Shown piece after piece: positions 10,234-19,103 of a DNA stretch of 64,000 bases; position 1 is the stretch's first letter, and every line of letters begins with the position of its first letter. Source of the DNA: Ensifer sp. MPMI2T (lineage in GTDB: Bacteria; Pseudomonadota; Alphaproteobacteria; Rhizobiales; Rhizobiaceae); assembly GCF_004827385.1 (NCBI RefSeq), contig NZ_SRXN01000031.1, forward strand, positions 26,036-90,035, in the 5' to 3' direction. The translations under genes and the position numbers were made by a program. The notes under the pieces are model-generated. The model ran no database searches and was not told the origin of the DNA. It worked only from the letters and a program-made list of their open reading frames with translations.

Positions 10234-10869
10234 ATGCCGATCCTTGAAATTCTTGACTATGCCGGTGTGGCCGTCTTCGCGGCGACTGGCGCGCTTTCGG
10301 CATCCCGCAAACAACTCGATATCATCGGTTATCTGTTCCTGGCATCGGTCACCGGCATCGGCGGCGGCACGATGCGCGACGTGATCCTGGGCGCTACACC
10401 GGTGTTCTGGGTGATGAACCCGGCCTATCTCATCGTCTGTGCCTCGGTCGGGCTCCTGGTGTTCCTCACATCCCACCGCTTCGAGTCCCGCTACCGCATG
10501 CTCGTGTGGCTCGATGCGATCGGGCTTTCGGCCTATTGCGTCATGGGTGCGGCCAAGGGGCTGGCGGCGACGGGCTCGCCGATCGTCGCGATCGTGACCG
10601 GCATGCTAACGGCGACCTTCGGCGGCATCCTGCGCGATCTGCTCGCTGGCGAGCCCTCCGTGCTCCTCCGGCCGGAAATCTACGTCACCGCGGCCCTTGT
10701 CGGCGCCGGGGCCTTCGTTCTGGCGGCGATGGCCGGCATGCCGCTCGCCGCGACCTCAGCTGTCGGCGTGCTCTCGGCCTTTGCGGTGCGCGGCGGCGCG
10801 CTGCGCTATGGCTGGATGCTGCCGACCGGTAAGGCCGGCCCGGGCCGCCACCCGAACGACGTGATGTAG
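10234..10869 (+). CDS. Trimeric intracellular cation (TRIC)/UPF0126 family membrane protein
   Basis: A 211-residue integral membrane protein with about seven helices arranged as two homologous halves, each carrying a glycine-rich signature: GGGTMRDVILG near residue 45 and GGILRDLLAGEPSVLL near 130. This duplicated G-G-x-x-R-D motif defines the UPF0126/TRIC family (YadS/YicG), monovalent-cation channels in the cases studied. The start MPILEILDYAGVAVFA has a GGAG site. The gene appears monocistronic and converges on irr. The physiological ion is not deducible here. Confidence 0.9.
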   Translation: MPILEILDYAGVAVFAATGALSASRKQLDIIGYLFLASVTGIGGGTMRDVILGATPVFWVMNPAYLIVCASVGLLVFLTSHRFESRYRMLVWLDAIGLSAYCVMGAAKGLAATGSPIVAIVTGMLTATFGGILRDLLAGEPSVLLRPEIYVTAALVGAGAFVLAAMAGMPLAATSAVGVLSAFAVRGGALRYGWMLPTGKAGPGRHPNDVM

Positions 10870-10930
10870 AAGTCTGGGAAAAATATGCCGACGCCTTCAG
10901 CGTCCGGTGGACGCGGCGCCGTTCTTACGC

Positions 10931-11353
10931 TCAGCGGTCGGACTTGCGGCGCAGGCGGATCACGACATCGACATGGGAGATCTCCATGCCTTCCGGAGGC
11001 TCCGGAAGATTGTCGATCTGGATGTTGCTCACTGGGATGTCGAGCACCTCATTCTGTCCTTCGACGAAGAAATGATGGTGGTCGGACACGTTGGTGTCGA
11101 AATAGGTCTTGGCGCTCTCGACCGCCAGCACGCGGATCATGCCCGCTTCGGTGAACTGGTGCAGCGTGTTGTAGACGGTCGCGAGCGAAACTGGGACGCC
11201 GGCCTCAACCGCCTCTTCGTGCAGCTCCTCGACGGTCAAATGACGGTCGCCCTTTGCGAAAATGAGATCCGCAAGCGCGACGCGCTGACGTGTCGGGCGC
11301 AACCCCGAATTGCGCAGCCTCTCCTGCGAACACATTTGTGGTGCTTTCGTCAT
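10931..11353 (-). CDS. irr: Iron response regulator Irr (Fur family)
   Basis: Irr is the rhizobial Fur-family regulator that senses iron through haem status and controls haem synthesis and iron storage or uptake genes. The protein is 140 residues with the winged-helix segment LRPTRQRVALADLIF, recognition helix SLATVYNTLHQFTEAG and the metal-site triplet SDHHHFFVE. The GCPWHD haem regulatory motif of Bradyrhizobium Irr is absent from the N-terminus (MTKAPQMCSQERLRN), as in other Rhizobiaceae; the HHH motif remains. It is divergent from fabA across about 390 bases. Confidence 0.93.
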   Translation of the reverse strand: MTKAPQMCSQERLRNSGLRPTRQRVALADLIFAKGDRHLTVEELHEEAVEAGVPVSLATVYNTLHQFTEAGMIRVLAVESAKTYFDTNVSDHHHFFVEGQNEVLDIPVSNIQIDNLPEPPEGMEISHVDVVIRLRRKSDR

Positions 11354-11741
11354 GCGCAGCCGTTTCGGTATCCTGGCCCAAATTCACAGATTATCCGTTT
11401 GCGATATAACTTCTGCTGCCGCCGCTTTCAATAGATTCCGAGCTTCCAGGGGCGCAAACGCCTGAAAATCGGCCCAAAGCGGGGGAAGGCTGGCATTTAA
11501 CTCTGGTCGCGCCCACATTCATACTGTAAGCGACGGCGGAACGATGTCGCTAATAAGAGCCGCATGAGAGAAAATGTGAAGCGGGTTTTCGCCGCCATCC
11601 GCGCTACCTTATAGGAATATCGCAGAAGCGGAAACTGCGGCGGGCGAGATAGCCATTGGCGCAGGCCACGCTTCAATTCAGCCCGAACTTGCTCTAAAGC
11701 AGGTCGGGAAACACTCAAGTCACTCGGGGAAGCAACCATTC
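11354..11741. other. irr-fabA divergent regulatory spacer
   Basis: No gene is seen. An imperfect hairpin (CCCGAACTTGCT with AGCAGGTCGGG, 11680-11708) lies just before the fabA ribosome binding site GGGGAAG. I could not identify a clear iron-control-element palindrome or an unambiguous promoter. Confidence 0.5.
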
Positions 11742-12257
11742 ATGACCACCAGACAATCCAGCTTCAGCTATGAGGAAATCCTGACCTGCGGCCGAGGTGA
11801 AATGTTTGGCCCCGGCAATGCCCAGCTGCCTTTGCCGCCGATGCTGATGTTCAACCGCATCACCGACATTTCGGAAACCGGAGGCCCGCACGACAAGGGC
11901 TACGTCCGCGCCGAGTTCGACATCACGCCGGACCTCTGGTTCTTCCCCTGCCACTTCATGGGCGACCCCGTCATGCCCGGCTGCCTTGGCCTCGACGCCA
12001 TGTGGCAGCTGACCGGATTCTTCCTCGGCTGGCTCGGCGAGGCCGGCAAGGGCCGCGCGATCTCCACCGGCGAGGTGAAATTCACAGGCATGGTGACGCC
12101 GAAGACCAAGCTGGTCGAATACGGCATCGACTTCAAGCGCGTGATGCGCGGCCGTCTGGTGCTCGGCATAGCCGACGGCTGGATGAAGGCCGACGGCGAA
12201 GTGATCTACAAGGCCAGCGACCTCAGGGTCGGTCTTTTCCAGGAAAAGGCCGACTGA
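11742..12257 (+). CDS. fabA: 3-hydroxydecanoyl-ACP dehydratase/isomerase
   Basis: FabA dehydrates 3-hydroxyacyl-ACP and isomerises trans-2- to cis-3-decenoyl-ACP, the branch point for unsaturated fatty acids. It has 171 residues, the usual length. The active-site segment [20 protein letters not shown] carries the catalytic His and Asp of the hotdog fold. fabB starts 47 bases downstream, forming the classic fabA-fabB operon, here extended by fabI. Confidence 0.97.
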   Translation: MTTRQSSFSYEEILTCGRGEMFGPGNAQLPLPPMLMFNRITDISETGGPHDKGYVRAEFDITPDLWFFPCHFMGDPVMPGCLGLDAMWQLTGFFLGWLGEAGKGRAISTGEVKFTGMVTPKTKLVEYGIDFKRVMRGRLVLGIADGWMKADGEVIYKASDLRVGLFQEKAD

Positions 12258-12304
12258 GCCGCAAAAAGGCCAGGACGGGTTCAAGATAAGAAAAGGTCAT
12301 TACC

Positions 12305-13525
12305 ATGAGACGGGTTGTTGTCACGGGCCTCGGCATCGTTTCCTCGATCGGTAACAATGCCGAGGAAGTCACGGCATCGCTGCGCGATGCGAAATCGGGC
12401 ATCACGTTTTCCCCGGATTTCGCCGCGAACGGCTTCAAGTGCCACGTGTGGGGCGCGCCCTCACTCGACCCGACGGACCTCGTCGACCGGCGCGCCATGC
12501 GCTTCCTGTCGCAGGGCGGCGCCTGGAATCACGTTGCGATGAAGCAGGCAATCGCGGATTCGGGGCTCGAAGCCGGCGATATCACTAACGAACGCACCGG
12601 CATCATCATGGGCTCGGGCGGTCCTTCGACCCGCACGATCGTCGAGGCTGCCGACATCACCCGCAAGAATGCGAGCCCCAAGCGCATCGGTCCGTTCGCG
12701 GTGCCGAAGGCGATGTCCTCGACAGCCTCGGCCACGCTTGCGACCTGGTTCCAGATCCATGGCGTCAATTACTCGATCTCCTCCGCCTGCTCGACCTCGG
12801 CGCATTGCATCGGCAATGCCGCGGAAATGATCCAGTGGGGCAAGCAGGACGTGATGTTCGCCGGCGGCCACGAGGATCTCGACTGGACCATGTCGAACCT
12901 CTTCGACGCCATGGGCGCTATGTCCTCGAAGTTCAACGATACGCCGTCCTCGGCCTCGCGCGCCTATGACACCAACCGCGACGGCTTCGTGATTGCCGGC
13001 GGCGCCGGTGTTCTGGTGCTCGAGGAGCTGGAGCACGCCAAGGCCCGCGGCGCCAAGATCTATGCCGAGATCGTCGGCTATGGCGCAACCTCCGACGGTT
13101 ACGACATGGTTGCCCCGTCCGGTGAGGGTGCGGTGCGCTGCATGCGTCAGGCGCTTGCGACCGTGGAGGGCGAAGTCGACTATATCAACACCCACGGAAC
13201 CTCGACGCCGGTCGGCGACTCCAAGGAAATCGGCGCCATTCGCGAAGTCTTCGGTGAGAAGATGCCGCATATCCAGTCCACCAAATCTCTCACGGGACAT
13301 TCGCTGGGAGCTGCCGGTGTCCAGGAATCGATCTACGGCCTATTGATGATGCAGGCCGGTTTTATTGGCGAAAGCGCGCATATCAGCGAGCTCGACCCGG
13401 AGTTCGAAGGCGTACCGATCGTCCGCAAGCGGATCGACAACGCCAAGATCGACACGGTTCTTTCGAACTCCTTCGGCTTCGGCGGCACCAACGCCACGCT
13501 CGTCTTCCAGCGCTACAACGGATAA
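12305..13525 (+). CDS. fabB: 3-oxoacyl-ACP synthase I
   Basis: FabB is a condensing enzyme that elongates cis-3-decenoyl-ACP, keeping the double bond made by FabA. The 406-residue protein shows the Cys-His-His triad: [14 protein letters not shown] (nucleophile), [11 protein letters not shown] and [12 protein letters not shown]. The N-terminus [16 protein letters not shown] is canonical and follows an AAAAGG site. It sits between fabA and fabI with short gaps, so co-transcription is expected. Confidence 0.97.
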   Translation: MRRVVVTGLGIVSSIGNNAEEVTASLRDAKSGITFSPDFAANGFKCHVWGAPSLDPTDLVDRRAMRFLSQGGAWNHVAMKQAIADSGLEAGDITNERTGIIMGSGGPSTRTIVEAADITRKNASPKRIGPFAVPKAMSSTASATLATWFQIHGVNYSISSACSTSAHCIGNAAEMIQWGKQDVMFAGGHEDLDWTMSNLFDAMGAMSSKFNDTPSSASRAYDTNRDGFVIAGGAGVLVLEELEHAKARGAKIYAEIVGYGATSDGYDMVAPSGEGAVRCMRQALATVEGEVDYINTHGTSTPVGDSKEIGAIREVFGEKMPHIQSTKSLTGHSLGAAGVQESIYGLLMMQAGFIGESAHISELDPEFEGVPIVRKRIDNAKIDTVLSNSFGFGGTNATLVFQRYNG

Positions 13526-13529
13526 CACC

Positions 13530-14336
13530 ATGAACGGACTGATGAACGGAAAGCGCGGCCTCATCATGGGTGTGGCCAACAACCATTCTATTGCCTGGGG
13601 AATTTCGAAGGCGCTCGCAGCCCAGGGCGCCGAACTCGCCTTCACCTATCAGGGCGAAGCGCTCGGCAAGCGGGTGAAGCCGCTTGCCGCGGAAGTCAAT
13701 TCCGACTTCCTCCTGCCCTGCGACGTCGAGGACATCGCCTCGGTCGAGGCCGTGATCGCCGCGATCAAGGAGCGCTGGGGAAAGCTTGATTTCGTCGTTC
13801 ATGCCATCGGCTTCTCCGACAAGAACGAGCTGAAGGGGCTTTACGCGGACACCACGCGCGACAATTTCAGCCGCACCATGGTGATCTCCTGCTTCTCCTT
13901 CACCGAGATCGCCAAGCGCGCCGCCGAACTGATGAACGAGGGCGGCACGATGCTGACGCTGACCTATGGCGGCTCGACGCGGGTGATGCCGAACTACAAT
14001 GTGATGGGTGTTGCCAAGGCGGCTCTCGAAGCCTCGGTGCGGTATCTCGCCGCCGACTACGGCACGCGCGGCATCCGCGTCAACGCGATCTCCGCCGGGC
14101 CGATCCGCACGCTCGCCGGCGCCGGCATCTCGGACGCCCGCGCGATGCTGTCGTGGCAGCAGAAGAATTCGCCGCTGCGCCGCACGGTTACGATCGACGA
14201 TGTCGGCAATTCCGCGCTGTACCTTCTTTCCGATCTTTCGCGCGGCGTCACGGGCGAAATCCACTATGTGGATTCCGGCTACAACATCACCTCCATGCCG
14301 ACGCTCGAGGCATTGCGCACGGCCGACGTGGAGTAA
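13530..14336 (+). CDS. fabI: Enoyl-ACP reductase (NADH), FabI type
   Basis: FabI reduces enoyl-ACP in the last step of each elongation cycle. The ATG at 13530 lies four bases after the fabB stop and gives 268 residues (MNGLMNGKRGLIMGVANNHS); upstream in-frame codons lie inside fabB. The SDR-type NAD motif GVANNHSIAWGI and the FabI catalytic Y-x6-K arrangement in NYNVMGVAK are intact, as is NAISAGPIRTLAGAGI. Rhizobia usually carry a second fabI elsewhere, so this copy, linked to fabAB, may be the unsaturated-pathway paralogue (inference). Confidence 0.95.
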   Translation: MNGLMNGKRGLIMGVANNHSIAWGISKALAAQGAELAFTYQGEALGKRVKPLAAEVNSDFLLPCDVEDIASVEAVIAAIKERWGKLDFVVHAIGFSDKNELKGLYADTTRDNFSRTMVISCFSFTEIAKRAAELMNEGGTMLTLTYGGSTRVMPNYNVMGVAKAALEASVRYLAADYGTRGIRVNAISAGPIRTLAGAGISDARAMLSWQQKNSPLRRTVTIDDVGNSALYLLSDLSRGVTGEIHYVDSGYNITSMPTLEALRTADVE

Positions 14337-14419
14337 GACAGCCGATCGGGGTTATTCGCCAGACGCAAATCCGTACGGAAAGCCATTACAAATCTTTCCC
14401 GGAATTGCTCGAACCCGGA

Positions 14420-14662
14420 TCAGGCCGCCGTCCAGGCCCAAATCAATCCAAACAGAATGGCCAGAAGTCCGAAGCCGACAATGGCTGTCGCGCCACGCAT
14501 GTGTCGCAGCTTTCCCGTCACAAGCGGCACGCGATAAAGTTTGCGGAGGAACGGCAGGGGGACTTCCGACGTCTCTCCATGTCCCTCGGCACTCTTGATG
14601 TCGCGCGCAATCACCTCTTCAACATCTTCCATCATGGGGGGTCGAGCGGGTCCGAATCCCAT
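14420..14662 (-). CDS. Small single-span membrane protein, unknown function
   Basis: The protein has 80 residues, with a clear AGGAG site seven bases before ATG 14662. The first ~50 residues are hydrophilic (EDVEEVIARDIKSAEGHGET); the end is one C-terminal membrane helix (ATAIVGFGLLAILFGLIWAW). It follows the RsmC-like gene on the same strand about 190 bases downstream. I recognise no family. Confidence 0.6.
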   Translation of the reverse strand: MGFGPARPPMMEDVEEVIARDIKSAEGHGETSEVPLPFLRKLYRVPLVTGKLRHMRGATAIVGFGLLAILFGLIWAWTAA

Positions 14663-14853
14663 AGCCTGCTCCTCTCCTGCAAAGACGCACCCACATGACT
14701 ATGGTGTGCCTGATCGTCCTTGCTGACAACTGGAAAAGGCGCGTCGCGGTCAAGCGACGGCTCTGTCCGGGGCGTATGCGTTCCTTGAACGCTAACTCTT
14801 TGAACTCACGCAATTCCGGACGGAGAACCGTTACGCCCCTTTCCAAGGAGTGC

Positions 14854-15870
14854 TTAGCGTTTCGCCCAGAGCACCTTGAAGCGCGCGTTGCGGCAGGTCT
14901 CGCCGCTCTCCTTGAAGTTTTCCGCGAGAACCTGCTCGTAGGGCAGACCGCGATTGGCGACCAGCATCAGCCTGCCGCCGTGCTTCAGAGCCTTGGCGGC
15001 CGATTTGATGATCGCGGCACCGAGCGACGGCTCAGCGGCATGCCCCTCGTGAAAGGGTGGGTTCATGACGATCAGGTCGTATTTGTCGCGCGTCTCCTCG
15101 GCGGTCAGGTCGTGCCAATAGAAACGGGCCGGTATCGAGGGCGCGTTCGCCATCATGTTGACGCGCGCGGCTTCCAGCGCTTCGTAGTCCGCCTCGAAGA
15201 GATCGATGCCCTTCAGCCCCGGCGAGGCATGGGCGAGCATCACCGACAGATAGCCCCAGCCGGCACCGAAATCGGCCGCGTGGCCGGTAAAATCCTTGGG
15301 CAGGCGGGAGGCAAGAAGCTCCGAACCGGCATCCACCCGGTCGTGCGAGAACATGCCCGGCGACGCCTCGAACAGGCCATCGACACGCACCGGCACTTTG
15401 GCAAGCTGGGACACGGCCTCCGACACATCTTCCGGCCGGGTGAACCAGAAGGCGACGCCATGGTATTTCGGCAGGGAATCCCCATCCCAGCCGAATTTGC
15501 CGATCTTCTTGCGCAGCGGCTGAATCCCGTCCTCCTTGCCGCCTGCAATCACAACCAATGCGCCAGCGCGGGTGCGCTTGAGCGCCTCGGCAATCCGATC
15601 CTCGTTTTCGCCCTTGTGCTTGCCGCAGAGCACCAGCGCGGCGTCATAGTCCTCGCCCTCGGCGATTGGCGTCACGTCGGCACGCGCCGCTTCCAGCGCG
15701 CGATAGAGCGGCCTTAGAGGCTGCACGGCTGCAATCGAGGCGGAAAAGTCCTGCGGCAACCGGTAGCCCGCCTCCGCCCCGAGAAAGAGCACGCGTTCGT
15801 CCTCTCCCGGCGGATCGATGACGCCAGTGTCGAAAGGATGAAACAGGGTTTTCAGTGCGTCGCGGCTCAT
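14854..15870 (-). CDS. Class I SAM methyltransferase, RsmC-like (16S rRNA guanine-N2 type)
   Basis: The protein is 338 residues with the two-domain layout of RsmC: a degenerate N-terminal methyltransferase-like half (to ~170) and a catalytic C-terminal half. The catalytic half has the SAM motif AADFGAGWGYLSVMLA near residue 200 and the base-methyltransferase motif IVMNPPFHEG near 265. RsmC methylates G1207 of 16S rRNA in E. coli; the same target here is inferred from the NPPF motif and architecture. It lies directly downstream of pnp, with the pnp terminator between them. The symbol is withheld because RsmC and RlmG are hard to separate by eye. Confidence 0.82.
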   Translation of the reverse strand: MSRDALKTLFHPFDTGVIDPPGEDERVLFLGAEAGYRLPQDFSASIAAVQPLRPLYRALEAARADVTPIAEGEDYDAALVLCGKHKGENEDRIAEALKRTRAGALVVIAGGKEDGIQPLRKKIGKFGWDGDSLPKYHGVAFWFTRPEDVSEAVSQLAKVPVRVDGLFEASPGMFSHDRVDAGSELLASRLPKDFTGHAADFGAGWGYLSVMLAHASPGLKGIDLFEADYEALEAARVNMMANAPSIPARFYWHDLTAEETRDKYDLIVMNPPFHEGHAAEPSLGAAIIKSAAKALKHGGRLMLVANRGLPYEQVLAENFKESGETCRNARFKVLWAKR

Positions 15871-15893
15871 TGGGTCGAATCCGTTCTTTGCTT

Positions 15894-15930
15894 ACAGAAG
15901 AGGGCGCGGAGCAATCCGCTCCGCGCCCCC
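15894..15930 (-). terminator. Probable terminator of pnp
   Basis: A perfect 11-bp stem, GGGCGCGGAGC (15902-15912) with GCTCCGCGCCC (15918-15928), encloses a 5-base loop. It is followed on the minus strand by TCTTCTG, a weak U-tract, and sits between the pnp stop and the rsmC-like start. Confidence 0.7.
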
Positions 15931-15952
15931 AAATGTTCTCGGCGGGGCCGGC

Positions 15953-18106
15953 TTATTCGGCCGCTTCGCCACCATCCTTCTTCTCAGCCTTCTCGGCGAC
16001 GATTTCCTTGCCGGTGGCCTGATCGACGACTTTCATGGAGAGGCGAACCTTGCCGCGCTCGTCGAAGCCCATCAGCTTGACCCAGACCTTGTCGCCTTCC
16101 TTGACGACATCGGTCGTCTTGGCGACGCGTTCGGAGGCGAGCTGCGAGATGTGGACGAGGCCATCGCGGGCGCCGAAGAAGTTGACGAAGGCGCCGAAAT
16201 CGGCGGTCTTGACGACCGTGCCCTCATAGATCTGACCGACTTCCGGCTCGGCGACGATCGAGTGGATCCACTTGCGTGCCGCTTCGATCTCCTTGGCGGA
16301 GGAGGAGGCGATCTTGACCGTACCGTCGTCTTCGATGTTGATCTTGGCGCCGGTCTTTTCGACGATCTCGCGGATGACCTTGCCGCCCGAACCGATGACT
16401 TCACGGATCTTGTCGACCGGGATGTTCATCACTTCGATGCGCGGTGCGAATTCGCCGAGCTGCCCGCGGCTCTCGGAGATGGCCTTGGCCATTTCGCCGA
16501 GAATGTGCATGCGGCCGCCCTTGGCCTGGTTGAGCGCAACACCCATGATTTCTTCGGTGATGCCCTCGATCTTGATGTCCATCTGCAGCGAGGTGATGCC
16601 GGCTTCGGTGCCCGCAACCTTGAAGTCCATGTCGCCGAGATGGTCTTCGTCGCCAAGGATGTCAGAGAGAACCGCGAAACGATCGCCTTCCTTGATGAGG
16701 CCCATGGCGATACCGGCGACGGGCTTTGCAAGCGGAACGCCTGCATCCATCAGCGCCAGCGACGTGCCGCACACGGTGGCCATCGAGGAAGAGCCGTTGG
16801 ACTCGGTGATTTCGGAGACGACGCGCAGCGTATAGGGGAACTGTTCCGCCGTCGGCAGCATCGGGTGGATGGCGCGCCAGGCGAGCTTGCCGTGACCGAT
16901 TTCACGACGACCCGGGGAACCCATGCGGCCCGTTTCACCGACCGAGAAGGGCGGGAAGTTGTAGTGCAGCATGAAGTTTTCCTTGTACATGCCAGTCAAG
17001 GAATCGACATACTGCTCGTCTTCGCCGGTGCCGAGCGTGGCAACGACGATCGCCTGCGTTTCGCCGCGGGTGAAGAGCGAGGAACCGTGCGTGCGCGGCA
17101 GGATGCCGACTTCGGCGACGATCGGGCGGACCGTGACGAGGTTGCGGCCGTCGATGCGGCTCTGGGTGTCGAGGATGTTCCAGCGAACGATCTTGGCCTG
17201 CAGATGCTTGAAGACGGCAGCGATTTCTTCCGCGGTGTGAGCGGGGTTCTCGATGCCTTCCGGCAGGAAGTGTTCCTTCACCTTCTCCTTGACGGCGTCG
17301 ACGGCGGCGTAGCGGGCAGCCTTCTCGGTGATCTTGTAGGCGTTGCGCAGCTCGTCTTCGGCAATGGTGAGCATGGCGTTTTCGAGCGCGGAATGATCTT
17401 CCGGTTCGAACTCGCGCGGCTCCTTGGCGGCAACTTCGGCGAGCTTGATGATCGCGTCGATCACCGGCTGGAAGCCCCTCTGGCCGAAGACGACGGCGCC
17501 GAGCATGATGTCTTCCGGCAGCTCCTTGGCTTCCGACTCGACCATCAGCACGGCCTCCTGGGTGCCGGCGACGACGAGATCGAGAGAGGATTCATCCATT
17601 TCGTCGAGGTGCGGGTTCAGCACATATTCGCCGTTGATGTAGCCGACGCGGGCGCCGCCGATCGGTCCCATGAACGGAATGCCGGAAAGCGTCAGCGCAG
17701 CGGAGGCCGCGACCATCGAAACGATGTCCGGATCGTTTTCCAGGTCATGCTGCATGACAGTCACGATCACCTGGGTGTCGTTCTTGTAGCCTTCCGGGAA
17801 GAGCGGACGGATCGGCCGGTCGATCAGGCGGGAAACGAGCGTTTCGTTTTCGCTCGGGCGGCCTTCGCGCTTGAAATAACCGCCGGGAATCTTGCCGGCA
17901 GCATAGGTCTTTTCCTGGTAGTTGACGGTGAGCGGGAAGAAATCCTGGCCAGGTTTCGGTGCCTTGGCCGAAACGACGGTGGCAAGCACCACGGTTTCGC
18001 CGTAGGTGGCGAGAACGGCACCGTCAGCCTGACGCGCGATCTTGCCGGTCTCGAGCTTGAGCGGACGCCCTGCCCATTCGATTTCTACCTTGTGGGTCTC
18101 GAACAT
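15953..18106 (-). CDS. pnp: Polyribonucleotide nucleotidyltransferase (PNPase)
   Basis: PNPase degrades RNA 3' to 5' phosphorolytically and is a degradosome partner of RNase E. The 717-residue protein contains two RNase PH-like domains (the second with [13 protein letters not shown] and [13 protein letters not shown]), a KH domain around [18 protein letters not shown] and a C-terminal S1 domain ([19 protein letters not shown]). The start [16 protein letters not shown] is canonical. It is downstream of rpsO as in most proteobacteria, separated by ~460 bases that contain a RIME element. Confidence 0.97.
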   Translation of the reverse strand: MFETHKVEIEWAGRPLKLETGKIARQADGAVLATYGETVVLATVVSAKAPKPGQDFFPLTVNYQEKTYAAGKIPGGYFKREGRPSENETLVSRLIDRPIRPLFPEGYKNDTQVIVTVMQHDLENDPDIVSMVAASAALTLSGIPFMGPIGGARVGYINGEYVLNPHLDEMDESSLDLVVAGTQEAVLMVESEAKELPEDIMLGAVVFGQRGFQPVIDAIIKLAEVAAKEPREFEPEDHSALENAMLTIAEDELRNAYKITEKAARYAAVDAVKEKVKEHFLPEGIENPAHTAEEIAAVFKHLQAKIVRWNILDTQSRIDGRNLVTVRPIVAEVGILPRTHGSSLFTRGETQAIVVATLGTGEDEQYVDSLTGMYKENFMLHYNFPPFSVGETGRMGSPGRREIGHGKLAWRAIHPMLPTAEQFPYTLRVVSEITESNGSSSMATVCGTSLALMDAGVPLAKPVAGIAMGLIKEGDRFAVLSDILGDEDHLGDMDFKVAGTEAGITSLQMDIKIEGITEEIMGVALNQAKGGRMHILGEMAKAISESRGQLGEFAPRIEVMNIPVDKIREVIGSGGKVIREIVEKTGAKINIEDDGTVKIASSSAKEIEAARKWIHSIVAEPEVGQIYEGTVVKTADFGAFVNFFGARDGLVHISQLASERVAKTTDVVKEGDKVWVKLMGFDERGKVRLSMKVVDQATGKEIVAEKAEKKDGGEAAE

Positions 18107-18520
18107 GTTCTGTCCTTCGTGTGCGGGAGATCTTCCGCGGCTGTTGCAGCGCGGATGATCTGAAAGCCGCTTGGTGGTGGCGCATCACGGGCAAGACAAC
18201 GGGAGGCTTCAAAACAAACCGGCTCGGTTCCGTCTCGCCGTGCTGCCCGCGTGGCAGCTCCCGGCACGCGGGCGCCGAAGCATCCTGCAATCCTGCCCCA
18301 TGACGGGCCATCGGTTGATCCGCGATACCGGCCCATCCGGTTCGCTGGACATTCTCTCCAATCTCTCGCGCCTCAGGCGCCAGCGGAGAGGCAATTTCTG
18401 CAGCGCGGTTGCGTCTTTTCAGACGCACGACGGTCGCGGCAGCACTTTGAATTTCCGCATGTTTCTATCCTTTAATCGGCCCCGATTTAAGGAAGCATGC
18501 AGCAGGCGATCAAGCGCCCG
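18107..18520. other. rpsO-pnp spacer and pnp leader
   Basis: No gene is seen. It contains an inverted full RIME copy at 18399-18503 and about 290 bases of pnp 5' leader. In enterics the rpsO-pnp spacer holds an RNase III hairpin that controls pnp autoregulation; I did not find a comparably strong stem near the pnp start. Confidence 0.5.
18399..18503 (-). repeat. RIME-type intergenic mosaic element, full copy (inverted)
   Basis: Reading plus, it runs TGCAGCGCGGTTGCGTCTTT through GCACTTTGAATTTCCGCATG to GATTTAAGGAAGCATGCAGC, the reverse of the copy at 101-206. It lies immediately beyond the rpsO terminator. Confidence 0.82.
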
Positions 18521-18553
18521 AAAAAAGCCGGCGGACCGCAAGCGGCCCGCCGG
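18521..18553 (-). terminator. Rho-independent terminator of rpsO
   Basis: On the minus strand CCGGCGGGCCGC pairs with GCGGTCCGCCGG (one G-U wobble), followed by CTTTTTTCG. It begins 11 bases after the rpsO stop. If efficient, pnp would need its own promoter. Confidence 0.85.
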
Positions 18554-18563
18554 ACAAAGTCGT

Positions 18564-18833
18564 TTAGCGACGGATGCCCAAGGCACCGATCAGCTTGGTG
18601 TAGCGCGCTTCGTCTTTCTTCTTCAGATAATCGAGGAGCGAACGACGGCTGGAAACCATCGCGAGAAGACCACGGCGGGAATGGTTGTCCTTCTTGTGGC
18701 CCTTGAAGTGTTCGGTCAGGTTGTTGATCCGTTCCGTCAGGAGCGCAACCTGGACTTCCGGAGAACCGGTGTCGCCTTCGGCGGTCGCGAATTCCTTGAT
18801 GAGCTGAGCCTTACGCTCTGCAGTAATCGACAT
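18564..18833 (-). CDS. rpsO: 30S ribosomal protein S15
   Basis: The ATG at 18833 gives the universal 89-residue S15, beginning [16 protein letters not shown]. The 16S rRNA-binding loop [17 protein letters not shown] and [15 protein letters not shown] are intact. A longer in-frame reading to 18905 adds non-homologous residues and is rejected. It normally lies between truB and pnp; here a sensor-kinase gene separates it from truB. Confidence 0.97.
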   Translation of the reverse strand: MSITAERKAQLIKEFATAEGDTGSPEVQVALLTERINNLTEHFKGHKKDNHSRRGLLAMVSSRRSLLDYLKKKDEARYTKLIGALGIRR

Positions 18834-19103
18834 CGGATGATCCTTTCGTTTCGAGGATTTCGGGGTCGCCGGCAGCCGGGATGTCGTCCAGCCGCGGCCG
18901 TTCATACGAAGAGGCAGTGCCTTTCGCTGGCGTGCCTATAAACGAAATGGATCGAAAAGGAAAGGGTCATGGAAACCGGCGTCCGGAGGCGACACGCCAC
19001 GCTTCAATTGCCGGTTGGCTGAAGGCGCGCCCGCCGGTTTCGGGGAATTGAGAGTGTCATGCGGCAAGCCCTTGAAAACGTCCGCGTCCCTCTCTTTTCG
19101 CCG

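Noticed and set aside
9955..10545. CRISPR array suspected from regularly repeated GC palindromes
   Set aside because: The units are unequal, not separated by uniform spacers, and match a dispersed palindromic family seen elsewhere in the window.
16151..18163. A 670-codon plus-strand open frame opposite pnp
   Set aside because: Antisense shadow of pnp with no ribosome site or family similarity.
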